Assembly (NCBI RefSeq): GCF_020089495.2
Contig: NZ_JAIRCA020000001.1
Location: 65,465 to 129,464 of the forward strand
DNA: 64,000 bases
Direction: 5' to 3'
Origin: Streptococcus mitis subsp. hohhotensis
Lineage (GTDB): Bacteria; Bacillota; Bacilli; Lactobacillales; Streptococcaceae
Shown here: positions 1 to 7,884 of the stretch, piece by piece
Layout: every line of letters starts with the position of its first letter
How positions within the stretch are numbered: the first letter of the stretch is position 1
The notes under the pieces: generated by a model
Seen by the model: only the letters and a program-made list of their open reading frames with translations
What the model was told of the DNA's origin: nothing
Database searches by the model: none
Made by a program: the position numbers and the translations under genes

Positions 1-1042
1 TGTTAATCAGCTTGTTGACGCTAGTCGTATTTCCAGGGATTGGACTTGAAGAGAAGATAACGGTATCACCTGGTTGGAGTTGTACCTGACGGTGGGTTCC
101 GTTGGCGATACGAGAGAGGGCTGCCATAGGTTCACCCTGACTACCTGTACAGAGGATCAGAATTTCTCCTGCAGGGTAGTCTTTGATTTCATTTGGCTCG
201 ATAAAGGTTCCCTTAGGAGCTTTGATGTAGCCAAGCTCAATTCCGTTGACAATGGCCTTTTCCATAGAACGACCAAAGACTGCAATCTTACGTCCAGTCT
301 TAACAGCGGCTTCTGTTGCTTGCTGGAGACGGAAGATATTTGAGGCAAAGGATGCAAAGATGATACGTCCCTCTATGCCTTGGATAATCTTCATGATGGA
401 CTGGCCAACGACTTTTTCAGAGTTGGTAAAGGTTGGAATTTCTGCATTTGTCGAGTCAGACAGGAGACAGAGTACACCTTCTTCACCAAGAGCTGCCATA
501 CGGTGCAAATCTGCTGGTTCACCAACTGGTGTTAAGTCAAACTTGAAGTCACCCGTACAGACAATTTTCCCTTGAGGAGTATGAATGACAATCCCCAAAG
601 GCTCTGGAATAGAGTGAGTCGTTCTAAAGAAAGTTGCCTTGAGATTTTTAAAGGTCAACTCAGTGTTGTGGTTGATTTCGTAAAGTTTGGCGTTGCGCAA
701 GAGACCGTGTTCTTCGAGTTTCCCACGGATCAAAGCCAAGGCAAGTGGTCCAGCATAGATAGGGACATTTGCTTGCTTGAGCAGGAATGGAATCCCACCG
801 ATGTGGTCCTCGTGTCCGTGTGTGATCAAAACAGCCTTGACGCGGTCGATATTGTCTACTATGTAAGAGTAGTCAGGGATAACATAGTCGATACCAAGCA
901 AGTCATCTTCTGGGAATTTAATCCCAGCATCGACGATGATAATCTCGTCTTGGTATTCAATTCCGTATGTGTTTTTCCCGATTTCTCCCAGACCACCGAT
1001 GGCAAAAACGCCAACTTCTTCAGGTTTAAGAGTATAGGCCAT
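1..1042 (-). CDS. rnjA: Ribonuclease J (N-terminal 347 codons; 3' part lies outside the window)
   Basis: This is the beginning of a metallo-beta-lactamase-fold RNase J, an exo/endoribonuclease of Gram-positive mRNA decay and rRNA maturation. Reading the minus strand from ATG at 1042 gives [17 protein letters not shown], and the zinc-binding motif THGHEDH falls at residues 74-80. A SDSTN motif of the beta-CASP region follows near residue 205. The frame stays open to the window edge, so the C-terminal half is not seen. The start lies one base after the rpoY stop, so both genes are probably on one transcript. The rnj-rpoY pairing is conserved in streptococci and bacilli. Assignment to J1 rather than J2 rests on this linkage. 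Confidence 0.95.
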   Translation of the reverse strand, partial: MAYTLKPEEVGVFAIGGLGEIGKNTYGIEYQDEIIIVDAGIKFPEDDLLGIDYVIPDYSYIVDNIDRVKAVLITHGHEDHIGGIPFLLKQANVPIYAGPLALALIRGKLEEHGLLRNAKLYEINHNTELTFKNLKATFFRTTHSIPEPLGIVIHTPQGKIVCTGDFKFDLTPVGEPADLHRMAALGEEGVLCLLSDSTNAEIPTFTNSEKVVGQSIMKIIQGIEGRIIFASFASNIFRLQQATEAAVKTGRKIAVFGRSMEKAIVNGIELGYIKAPKGTFIEPNEIKDYPAGEILILCTGSQGEPMAALSRIANGTHRQVQLQPGDTVIFSSSPIPGNTTSVNKLIN

Positions 1043-1043
1043 A

Positions 1044-1277
1044 TTAGAACTCCGTAATTTCGAAGGCGCCAGTTTCTTTTTCGTAATCTAGCAATTTGTC
1101 AGACAAGAGTTCGATATACTCGATATTGTACTCTGGGCGATTTTCTTCGACAAGTTGGCGAGCAGCGATACGACCCTCAAGTTCTGAGCTGGCATCGATG
1201 TCTAGGTAAAGTGCGCGTGTAGTTTCACGACGTGGGCTACGTTCTTTTGTTTTTTGATAAAAAACTTTGTAAATCAT
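1044..1277 (-). CDS. rpoY: DNA-directed RNA polymerase epsilon subunit
   Basis: This 77-residue protein starts [18 protein letters not shown] and matches the small RpoY/YkzG family (DUF1447) found only in Firmicutes. The family binds core RNA polymerase. Composition is charged, with no membrane segment, as expected for a soluble accessory subunit. A Shine-Dalgarno AAGGAAC precedes the ATG at 1277. The gene is first in a two-gene unit with RNase J, separated by one base. A sigma-A promoter lies about 110 bases upstream. Confidence 0.93.
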   Translation of the reverse strand: MIYKVFYQKTKERSPRRETTRALYLDIDASSELEGRIAARQLVEENRPEYNIEYIELLSDKLLDYEKETGAFEITEF

Positions 1278-1386
1278 ATAGTTCCTTTCTATTTACAGGT
1301 CAGCTTATTCCAAACTTTTAGCATAGATTTGCTTGATTTCATTCCATTTTGTGTCTAGATGACCTTGATTCGTTACAATTATTTCA

Positions 1387-1415
1387 ATTATACCACAAAA
1401 TGAAAGATTAGTAAA
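1387..1415 (-). promoter_or_regulatory. Promoter for rpoY-rnjA
   Basis: On the minus strand TTTACT (1410-1415), a 17-bp spacer, and TATAAT (1387-1392) preceded by TGG form an extended -10 sigma-A promoter. It points at rpoY with a leader of about 100 bases. The rest of 1278-1555 shows no gene. Confidence 0.7.
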
Positions 1416-1459
1416 AGACGGAAACGAGAAAGTCATGGGGCGATTTCTTTAGTAAGCGC

Positions 1460-1488
1460 TTGCAAAAACAAAGAAAATGTGTTATATT
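1460..1488 (+). promoter_or_regulatory. Promoter for the 71-aa membrane protein
   Basis: TTGCAA (1460-1465), 17 bp, then TATATT (1483-1488) with an extended TGT just upstream. It faces away from the rpoY promoter. Confidence 0.65.
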
Positions 1489-1555
1489 GAGAACGGGAGT
1501 GGAATTTATTGCTTGTCATAATTCCATATAGTTTTTAAGTCAAGGAGGTTGCTCT

Positions 1556-1771
1556 ATGTATAACTTATTTGCTTTTGCTATCGGAGCTCGCTTGGTAGCT
1601 TTTATTGTTTTTGTTGCTTGCGTTTATGCGGGGAATCTTCTATTTGCCAAACTGGAACAACGACAAAGCAAGTTCTTGTGGAAGATTACCTTTGTGACTC
1701 TCTACTCGCTTTTTCTCCTCCTCGTAACCTATGTCGTTTGGTTTGTATTTTACTTTGGATTAAATGCTTAG
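1556..1771 (+). CDS. Small integral membrane protein, function unknown
   Basis: The 71-residue product has two hydrophobic segments, about residues 3-31 and 43-69, joined by a short basic loop (KLEQRQSKFLWK). A strong Shine-Dalgarno AAGGAGG (1543-1549), an upstream promoter and a downstream terminator show it is a real single-gene unit. I do not recognise a named family. It sits between rpoY and the cib locus on the opposite strand, so its role could be housekeeping or related to the bacteriocin locus; the sequence does not decide. A second overlapping frame here is only a shadow. Confidence 0.75.
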   Translation: MYNLFAFAIGARLVAFIVFVACVYAGNLLFAKLEQRQSKFLWKITFVTLYSLFLLLVTYVVWFVFYFGLNA

Positions 1772-1800
1772 ATGCCCTGCTCATGCTGGGGCATTTTTGT
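1772..1800 (+). terminator. Terminator after the 71-aa gene
   Basis: ATGCCC (1772-1777) pairs with GGGCAT (1789-1794), followed by a T run. The T run merges into the left copy of the 23-bp direct repeat. Confidence 0.7.
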
Positions 1801-1820
1801 TTGGGGATAAAGAAAATTCC
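1798..1820 (+). repeat. Left copy of the 23-bp direct repeat flanking cibABC
   Basis: These 23 bases (beginning TGTTTGGGGATAAAG and ending AATTCC) recur exactly at 2523-2545. Everything belonging to the cib locus lies between the two copies. Confidence 0.85.
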
Positions 1821-1849
1821 ACCCCATCTATCAAGATGAGGTGGTTTTT
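1819..1849. terminator. Bidirectional terminator downstream of cibC
   Basis: The inverted repeat 1819-1828 / 1835-1844 (CCACCCCATC against GATGAGGTGG) has a 6-base loop. A T run follows on the plus strand and an AATTTTC tract on the minus strand. It would end cib transcripts coming from the right. Confidence 0.65.
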
Positions 1850-1913
1850 GCATTTTTCTAAAATGACATGACAATGGAATAAATGTTTGCTTTAAGAATT
1901 TATTCTTATTATG

Positions 1914-2090
1914 TTAATGACTCTTCTGCTCAAAAATAGAGATGAAGCATAAAAATAAAACAATACAAACAGATAGATCAATTGGTAAAGGGATAGTAGT
2001 AATGTTTAAATCATTGAGAATGCTGAGCAAACTGTAAGAGATGAAGACAATAAAATTTATCCTTCTAAAAATGTGTCTTTTATCTAGCAT
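1914..2090 (-). CDS. cibC: CibC-like bacteriocin immunity protein
   Basis: Starting at ATG 2090 the minus strand encodes 58 residues: a basic N-terminus (MLDKRHIFRRINF), two hydrophobic stretches (about 11-26 and 32-53), and a polar end (EQKSH). The start overlaps the cibB stop by seven bases, which implies translational coupling. Position after two double-glycine peptides and the small membrane-protein character match CibC, the factor that protects competent pneumococci from their own CibAB toxin. The function is inferred from position and size; no motif proves it. A terminator follows about 65 bases downstream. Confidence 0.75.
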   Translation of the reverse strand: MLDKRHIFRRINFIVFISYSLLSILNDLNITTIPLPIDLSVCIVLFLCFISIFEQKSH

Positions 2091-2236
2091 GACTTACCAA
2101 ACTTTTTACGGAGATCTTTCCCAATGGTATAAGCTGCCATAAATAAAGCGATACCAACACCTGCACCAAAACCACCCTTGATTTCTTGCAAATCCTTATT
2201 AGAAATTTCACGATAGTTGTTCAAATCTTTCATCAT
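2084..2236 (-). CDS. cibB: CibB-like two-peptide bacteriocin, double-glycine leader
   Basis: The 50-residue product has a 22-residue leader ending IKGG, followed by a 28-residue mature peptide starting FGAGVGIALFM and ending FGKSC. The leader carries the usual spaced hydrophobic residues (L5, I11, L16, I19) before the GG cleavage site used by ComAB/BlpAB-type exporters. GxxxG spacing in the mature part is typical of class IIb partners. AGGAGG is 8 bases before the first of two adjacent ATGs, so I use the first. In pneumococci CibA and CibB together cause competence-induced lysis of neighbouring cells. It sits one base after cibA. Confidence 0.85.
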   Translation of the reverse strand: MMKDLNNYREISNKDLQEIKGGFGAGVGIALFMAAYTIGKDLRKKFGKSC

Positions 2237-2237
2237 A

Positions 2238-2423
2238 TTAATCTCCTCCTAAAAAATAACCAGCTGCCAAACCAGAACCTACAAGTGCTGTTCCGCCTGC
2301 AATAGTTTTCCAAGATACTGCTACTCCAAAGATAATCAAGGGAGCGAGACCGCCATCAATACCTGATAATTCATTTTCAGATAGGGATAAAAATTGATTG
2401 TCAAGAACGTCAAAATTTGTCAT
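2238..2423 (-). CDS. cibA: CibA-like two-peptide bacteriocin, double-glycine leader
   Basis: The 61-residue precursor has a leader of 25 residues ending SGIDGG, leaving a 36-residue hydrophobic mature peptide rich in glycine (AGGTALVGSGLAAGYFLGG) with several GxxxG spacings. This matches CibA, the partner of CibB in competence-induced allolysis. A ribosome binding site AGGAGGAAAG precedes ATG 2423, and a ComX box lies 34 bases upstream. Processing and export would need a ComAB-type transporter, which is not in this window. The order A-B-C with touching or overlapping ends indicates one transcript. Confidence 0.88.
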   Translation of the reverse strand: MTNFDVLDNQFLSLSENELSGIDGGLAPLIIFGVAVSWKTIAGGTALVGSGLAAGYFLGGD

Positions 2424-2456
2424 TGAACTTTCCTCCTTTTTTCTTGTTCACTTTTA

Positions 2457-2464
2457 TATTCGGA
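2457..2464 (-). promoter_or_regulatory. ComX (cin) box for cibABC
   Basis: On the minus strand the octamer TCCGAATA differs from the cin-box consensus TACGAATA at one base. It is 34 bases upstream of the cibA start, the right distance for a late-competence promoter recognised by SigX/ComX. Confidence 0.75.
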
Positions 2465-2522
2465 AAAGAAAAGGAAAAGTGAACATCTTTTTAAATTATT
2501 TTTAGTTAAGTGAGGGTATTCC

Positions 2523-2545
2523 TGTTTGGGGATAAAGAAAATTCC
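2523..2545 (+). repeat. Right copy of the 23-bp direct repeat flanking cibABC
   Basis: Identical in all 23 bases to 1798-1820; flanking bases differ on both sides. It sits just upstream of the tsaB promoter (TATAAT at 2565-2570). Confidence 0.85.
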
Positions 2546-2600
2546 CATGTGCTAGCTTTTGTAGTATAATAGTAAGCAGACAAAAAGATAGGAATATGTT

Positions 2601-3284
2601 ATGAAAGTATTAGCTTTTGATACGTCCAGCAAGGCTCTTTCTCTCGCTATTTTAGAGGACAAGCAGATTCTTGCCGAGACGACGATTAATATCAAGAAAA
2701 ATCACAGTATTACCCTCATGCCTGCCATCGATTTTTTGATGACAAGTTTGGATTGGACACCCAAGGACTTGGATCGAATCGTGGTGGCAGAGGGACCAGG
2801 TAGCTACACAGGCTTGCGAATTGCGGTAGCAACTGCCAAGACTTTGGCTCATACTCTGAACATTGAGTTGGTTGGTATGTCGAGTCTCTTGGCTCTGGTG
2901 CCATATCAACAAGAAGGCTTGTTTGTTCCTTTGATGGATGCGCGTCGCAACAATGTTTATGCAGGATTTTATGAAAATGCCAAACCTGTCATGCTAGAAG
3001 CGCACCTGCCTTTTGAGCGAGTGATTGAGTTAATCAAGGGGGCTAGTCAGGTAACCTTTGTCGGAGAAGTTGGCCCCTTTGTTGAGCAGATTCAAGAACA
3101 TTTACCAAGGACTAATTTCAAAGAAACCTTGCCTAATGCAGCCAATCTAGCTCTTTTGGCTTGGGATAAGGAAGCAGACTCCTTGCATGATTTTGTGCCA
3201 AACTACCTCAAGCGTGTTGAGGCAGAGGAAAACTGGCTCAAGAACCACACCGAGTCTGGTGAGTCTTACATTAAACGCCTATGA
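2601..3284 (+). CDS. tsaB: tRNA t6A biosynthesis protein TsaB
   Basis: The 227-residue protein begins MKVLAFDTSSKALSLAI, the ASKHA-fold phosphate-1 loop, and has the family signature PGSYTGLR at 66-73. TsaB is the non-catalytic scaffold that binds TsaD and TsaE to make N6-threonylcarbamoyladenosine at position 37 of ANN-decoding tRNAs. Length agrees with the Firmicute family. The gene overlaps rimI by four bases (ATGA), and tsaD follows, so the three are co-translated. A TATAAT box (2565-2570) lies 31 bases before the start. Confidence 0.95.
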   Translation: MKVLAFDTSSKALSLAILEDKQILAETTINIKKNHSITLMPAIDFLMTSLDWTPKDLDRIVVAEGPGSYTGLRIAVATAKTLAHTLNIELVGMSSLLALVPYQQEGLFVPLMDARRNNVYAGFYENAKPVMLEAHLPFERVIELIKGASQVTFVGEVGPFVEQIQEHLPRTNFKETLPNAANLALLAWDKEADSLHDFVPNYLKRVEAEENWLKNHTESGESYIKRL

Positions 3285-3718
3285 TAGAGATCAAACGAAT
3301 CCAACAGCAGCCTGACTTGGCTCAAGTCATTTACGCTGTTATGGTAGCTGTTTACCCAGTCAGTCCTTGGACGCTGGAGCAAATCCAAGCAGACCTGTCC
3401 CAAGATCAGACTTGGTATGCTCTGGCTTATGATGGGGTAGAAGTGATTGGATTTCTAGCTGTGCAGGAGAATCTTTTTGAAGCAGAAGTCTTGCAAATCG
3501 CTGTCAAAGGAGCTTATCAGGGTCAGGGAATTGCGTCAGCCTTGTTTGCTCAATTGCCGGTAGATAAGGAGATTTTCCTCGAAGTCAGAAAGTCAAACCG
3601 ACGAGCGCAAGCATTTTACAAGAAAGAAAAGATGGCGGTCATCGCTGAGCGAAAGGCCTACTACCATGACCCAGTCGAGGACGCCATCATCATGAAGAGA
3701 GAAATAGATGAAGGATAG
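3281..3718 (+). CDS. rimI: RimI-type GNAT N-acetyltransferase
   Basis: At 145 residues it has the GNAT fold, with the acetyl-CoA loop QGQGIA at 80-85 after the strand LQIAV and the C-terminal [15 protein letters not shown] helix typical of RimI. RimI acetylates the N-terminal alanine of ribosomal protein S18 in E. coli; in Firmicutes the substrate may differ. The position between tsaB and tsaD is the common arrangement and is the main reason for naming RimI rather than a generic acetyltransferase. It overlaps tsaB by 4 bases and tsaD by 11. Confidence 0.88.
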   Translation: MIEIKRIQQQPDLAQVIYAVMVAVYPVSPWTLEQIQADLSQDQTWYALAYDGVEVIGFLAVQENLFEAEVLQIAVKGAYQGQGIASALFAQLPVDKEIFLEVRKSNRRAQAFYKKEKMAVIAERKAYYHDPVEDAIIMKREIDEG

Positions 3719-4718
3719 ATATATTTTAGCATTTGAGACATCCTGTGATGAGACCAGTGTCGCCGTCTTGAAAAGCGACGATGAGCTCTTGTCCAATGTC
3801 ATTGCTAGTCAAATTGAGAGTCACAAACGTTTTGGGGGCGTAGTACCAGAAGTAGCCAGTCGTCACCATGTCGAGGTCATTACAGCCTGTATTGAGGAGG
3901 CGCTAGCAGAAGCAGGAATTACGGAAGAGGATGTGACAGCTGTTGCGGTTACCTATGGACCGGGCTTGGTCGGAGCCTTACTAGTTGGTTTGTCAGCTGC
4001 CAAGGCCTTTGCTTGGGCACATGGACTTCCGCTGATTCCTGTTAACCACATGGCTGGCCACCTCATGGCAGCTCAGAGTGTGGAGTCTTTGGAGTTTCCC
4101 TTGCTAGCTCTCTTGGTCAGCGGTGGACACACAGAGTTAGTCTATGTTTCTGAGGCTGGTGATTACAAGATTGTTGGGGAAACGCGAGATGACGCAGTTG
4201 GTGAGGCCTATGATAAGGTCGGCCGTGTCATGGGCCTGACCTATCCTGCAGGTCGTGAGATTGATGAGCTAGCTCATAAAGGCCAGGATGTTTATGACTT
4301 CCCTCGTGCCATGATTAAGGAAGATAATCTAGAGTTTTCATTCTCAGGTTTGAAGTCTGCCTTTATCAATCTTCATCACAATGCCGAGCAAAAAGGAGAA
4401 AGCTTGTCTACAGAGGACTTGTGTGCTTCCTTCCAAGCTGCAGTTATGGATATTCTCATGGCTAAAACCAAGAAGGCTTTGGAGAAATACCCTGTTAAAA
4501 CCCTAGTTGTGGCTGGAGGTGTGGCAGCCAATAAAGGTCTCAGAGAACGCCTAGCAGCCGAAATCACAGATGTCAAGGTCATCATTCCCCCTCTGCGCCT
4601 CTGCGGAGACAATGCAGGTATGATTGCCTATGCTAGCGTCAGCGAGTGGAACAAAGAAAACTTTGCAAGCTTGGATCTCAATGCCAGACCAAGTCTCGCT
4701 TTTGATACTATGGAATAA
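3708..4718 (+). CDS. tsaD: tRNA N6-threonylcarbamoyladenosine transferase TsaD
   Basis: The 336-residue protein carries the metal-binding HxxxH (H114 and H118 in VNHMAGH) and the ASKHA motifs TSCDETS (11-17), [10 protein letters not shown] and [14 protein letters not shown]. TsaD transfers the threonylcarbamoyl group from its AMP carrier to A37 of tRNA, together with TsaB and TsaE. Length is standard. It is the last gene of the tsaB-rimI-tsaD unit and is followed directly by a strong terminator. Confidence 0.97.
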   Translation: MKDRYILAFETSCDETSVAVLKSDDELLSNVIASQIESHKRFGGVVPEVASRHHVEVITACIEEALAEAGITEEDVTAVAVTYGPGLVGALLVGLSAAKAFAWAHGLPLIPVNHMAGHLMAAQSVESLEFPLLALLVSGGHTELVYVSEAGDYKIVGETRDDAVGEAYDKVGRVMGLTYPAGREIDELAHKGQDVYDFPRAMIKEDNLEFSFSGLKSAFINLHHNAEQKGESLSTEDLCASFQAAVMDILMAKTKKALEKYPVKTLVVAGGVAANKGLRERLAAEITDVKVIIPPLRLCGDNAGMIAYASVSEWNKENFASLDLNARPSLAFDTME

Positions 4719-4723
4719 AATGG

Positions 4724-4756
4724 AGTCTGTCTGATTATAATCAGCAGACTTTTTTC
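4724..4756 (+). terminator. Terminator after tsaD
   Basis: AGTCTG and CTGATTA pair with TAATCAG and CAGACT, giving a long stem between 4724 and 4750, then a T6 run. Confidence 0.85.
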
Positions 4757-4772
4757 TCTTTCCTGAATGTGT

Positions 4773-4778
4773 TATAAT
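4773..4778 (+). promoter_or_regulatory. Extended -10 promoter for azlCD
   Basis: TATAAT preceded by TGT. The expected -35 region falls in the T run of the tsaD terminator and is poor, so this is an extended -10 type. Confidence 0.6.
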
Positions 4779-4837
4779 AGTCCATGCTGTGGCTGGAACT
4801 GATTCAGCCCATTTATTAAGATAATATGAGGAGAAAG

Positions 4838-5533
4838 ATGAAAGAAAAAGGATTTTGGGAGGGAGCGCAGGCAGCTATGCCAACGGCCCTTGGTTATGTC
4901 AGTATCGGGCTGGCCTGTGGAATTATCGGTGCGCCCTATGTGACGCCTGTTGAGATGGGCTTGATGAGCCTCTTTGTTTATGCTGGGAGCGCCCAGTTTG
5001 CCATGTTGGCACTGATTGCAGTGCAGGCACCTGTAGCAGCTATTGCTATGACGGTCTTTTTGATTAATTTGCGTCTCTTTTTGTTGAGCTTGCACGCATC
5101 GACCTATTTCCGTCATACCAGTCTTTGGCACAATATCGGTATGTCTAGTATCTTGACGGATGAGACTTATGGCGTTTTGATGGGCGAATTGGCCCATGCA
5201 GACAAGGTCAATCCTATGTGGATGCACGGAAACAATCTCAACAGCTATGTGGCTTGGTTTGTGGGAACAGTTGTCGGAACGGCTCTGGGTGGCCTGCTGC
5301 CAAATCCAGAAATCTTTGGCTTGGATTTTGCCCTGGTTGGGATGTTTATCGGAATTTTTGCTTCGCAATTCCAGATTATGCAAAGACGGATTCCTGTCCG
5401 AAATCTGCTCATTATCCTAGCAGTTGTTGCGGTGTCCTTCTTTTTACTCTTGACAGTGGTGTCTCAGTCACTAGCTGTTCTGTTTGCGACGCTACTTGGT
5501 TGTACAATGGGGGTGGTTTTAGATGGTCAGTAA
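4838..5533 (+). CDS. azlC: AzlC family branched-chain amino acid export permease, large subunit
   Basis: An integral membrane protein of 231 residues with the AzlC signature near the N-terminus (ALGYVSIGLACGIIG) and about five to seven hydrophobic segments. AzlC and AzlD form a two-component exporter; in B. subtilis it confers azaleucine resistance and exports branched-chain amino acids. An ATG at 4826 is also in frame, but GAGGAG lies inside that extension and nothing resembling a ribosome site precedes it, so I use 4838 despite the short 4-base spacing. It overlaps azlD by 11 bases. Confidence 0.88.
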   Translation: MKEKGFWEGAQAAMPTALGYVSIGLACGIIGAPYVTPVEMGLMSLFVYAGSAQFAMLALIAVQAPVAAIAMTVFLINLRLFLLSLHASTYFRHTSLWHNIGMSSILTDETYGVLMGELAHADKVNPMWMHGNNLNSYVAWFVGTVVGTALGGLLPNPEIFGLDFALVGMFIGIFASQFQIMQRRIPVRNLLIILAVVAVSFFLLLTVVSQSLAVLFATLLGCTMGVVLDGQ

Positions 5534-5846
5534 GTATCTTTTATTAGCAGTGATTTTCTCTGGCTTGGTGACTTGGATTCCCCGTATGATTCCTTTCATC
5601 TTGGTCAAGTATAAGGGTTTGCCTGCGATTATTGAGCGTTTTTTGAAGTTCTTGCCCGTTTCTATTATCTTTGCCTTGATTCTTTCAAGCGTAGTGACAG
5701 GTAAGGTTGGTAGCCTGCCTCAAATCAAATGGCTAGACTTCTTAGCAGTCTTTCCAACGGCTTGGGTAGCCTTTCGCTACCGTAATCTAGTCGGAACAGT
5801 TCTCTTCGGAGTAGTCTTGATTGCCATCTTGCGTTTGGTCTTTTAA
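5523..5846 (+). CDS. azlD: AzlD family branched-chain amino acid export permease, small subunit
   Basis: The 107-residue hydrophobic protein has the AzlD pattern: an N-terminal TM with the motif TWIPRMIPF, then PxxIxxFLKFLPVSI, and two further membrane segments. It is the partner of AzlC, and its start lies within azlC, so the two are translationally coupled. No terminator is obvious before the next promoter. Confidence 0.9.
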   Translation: MVSKYLLLAVIFSGLVTWIPRMIPFILVKYKGLPAIIERFLKFLPVSIIFALILSSVVTGKVGSLPQIKWLDFLAVFPTAWVAFRYRNLVGTVLFGVVLIAILRLVF

Positions 5847-5885
5847 ATTAGCCATAAAGAAAACTTATCACAGAGATAGATATCA

Positions 5886-5891
5886 TATAAT
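5886..5891 (+). promoter_or_regulatory. Candidate promoter for the binding lipoprotein at 5950
   Basis: TATAAT with a weak TTATCA (5865-5870) at 15-bp spacing. It is the only good -10 in the 103-bp gap. Confidence 0.45.
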
Positions 5892-5916
5892 GGCGTAAAT
5901 GCTCTTTTTCTGTTAA

Positions 5917-6780
<864 letters not shown>

Positions 6781-6834
6781 TTATTTGAAGTCATCCATTC
6801 TGATTCAGATGGGTGATTTCTGAGTCTTTAGGGA

Positions 6835-6851
6835 TATAGTTTTAAACTATA
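6835..6851 (+). promoter_or_regulatory. MET-box (MtaR/MetR-type operator) upstream of metQ
   Basis: TATAGTTTTAAACTATA is a perfect 17-bp palindrome identical in form to the streptococcal MET-box described for MtaR-type LysR regulators of methionine genes. It is 22 bp upstream of the -35 of the metQ promoter, an activator position. Confidence 0.8.
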
Positions 6852-6873
6852 TATCTGACTATCTAATAACAAT

Positions 6874-6902
6874 TTGTGAAATCAAACAAATTGTGAGATA
6901 CT
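6874..6902 (+). promoter_or_regulatory. Promoter for the metQ cluster
   Basis: TTGTGA (6874-6879), 17 bp, GATACT (6897-6902). The -35 lies in a small inverted repeat, CAATTTG (6870-6876) against CAAATTG (6887-6893), which may be a second operator. Confidence 0.55.
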
Positions 6903-6933
6903 AGTACGGTATTATTTTTAAGGAGAAAGAATC

Positions 6934-7788
6934 ATGAAAATCAAAAAATGGCTTGGTGTAGCAGCCCTTGCTACAGTCGCAGGTTTGGCTCTTGCAGCTT
7001 GCGGAAACTCGGAAAAGAAAGCAGACAATGCAACAACTATCAAAATCGCAACTGTTAACCGTAGCGGTTCTGAAGAAAAACGTTGGGACAAAATTCAAGA
7101 ATTGGTTAAAAAAGACGGCATTACCTTGGAATTTACAGAGTTCACAGACTATTCACAACCAAACAAGGCAACTGCTGATGGCGAAGTAGATTTGAACGCT
7201 TTCCAACACTATAACTTCTTGAACAACTGGAACAAAGAAAACGGGAAAGACCTTGTAGCGATTGCAGATACTTATATCTCTCCAATCCGTCTTTACTCAG
7301 GTTTGAATGGAAGTGACAACAAGTACACTAAAGTGGAAGACATCCCAGCAAACGGAGAAATCTCTGTACCGAATGACGCTACAAACGAAAGCCGTGCGCT
7401 TTACTTGCTCCAATCAGCTGGCTTGATTAAATTGGATGTTTCTGGAACTGCCCTTGCAACAGTTGCTAACATCAAAGAAAATCCAAAGAACTTGAAAATC
7501 ACTGAATTGGACGCTAGCCAAACAGCTCGTTCATTGTCATCAGTTGACGCTGCCGTTGTAAACAATACCTTCGTTACAGAAGCAAAATTGGACTACAAGA
7601 AAGCACTCTTCAAAGAACAAGCTGATGAAAATTCAAAACAATGGTACAACATCATTGTTGCGAAAAAAGATTGGGAATCATCACCTAAGGCTGATGCTAT
7701 CAAGAAAGTTGTTGCAGCTTACCATACAGATGAAGTGAAAAAAGTTATCGAAGAAACATCAGACGGTTTGGATCAACCAGTTTGGTAA
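6934..7788 (+). CDS. metQ: Methionine ABC transporter substrate-binding lipoprotein
   Basis: The 284-residue NlpA/MetQ-family lipoprotein has a lipobox LAAC (C23) and a binding domain starting IKIATVNRSGSEEKRW. The characteristic motif VDLNAFQHYNFLNNW follows, and the C-terminus reads TSDGLDQPVW. It captures L- and D-methionine for the MetNI pump encoded downstream. The MET-box and dedicated promoter upstream fit methionine-responsive control. An M20 peptidase gene separates it from metN, an arrangement also known from pneumococcus. Confidence 0.95.
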   Translation: MKIKKWLGVAALATVAGLALAACGNSEKKADNATTIKIATVNRSGSEEKRWDKIQELVKKDGITLEFTEFTDYSQPNKATADGEVDLNAFQHYNFLNNWNKENGKDLVAIADTYISPIRLYSGLNGSDNKYTKVEDIPANGEISVPNDATNESRALYLLQSAGLIKLDVSGTALATVANIKENPKNLKITELDASQTARSLSSVDAAVVNNTFVTEAKLDYKKALFKEQADENSKQWYNIIVAKKDWESSPKADAIKKVVAAYHTDEVKKVIEETSDGLDQPVW

Positions 7789-7798
7789 TAAGAAATAG

Positions 7799-7834
7799 GG
7801 AGGTGGGAGAGAAAATTCCACCTCTTGCTTTTGT
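7799..7834 (+). terminator. Attenuating hairpin after metQ
   Basis: GAGGTGG (7800-7806) pairs with CCACCTC (7818-7824), followed by TTGCTTTTG. The T tract is interrupted, so partial read-through into the peptidase and metNI is likely; this would make metQ the most abundant product. Confidence 0.6.
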
Positions 7835-7884
7835 ATAGAGCATGGATTGTCAGGAAGAGTAGTTCATAGAAAGGTAGAGAGAAT

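Noticed and set aside
4826-4837. Earlier azlC start at 4826
   Set aside because: The ribosome-binding GAGGAG lies after this ATG, and nothing suitable precedes it.
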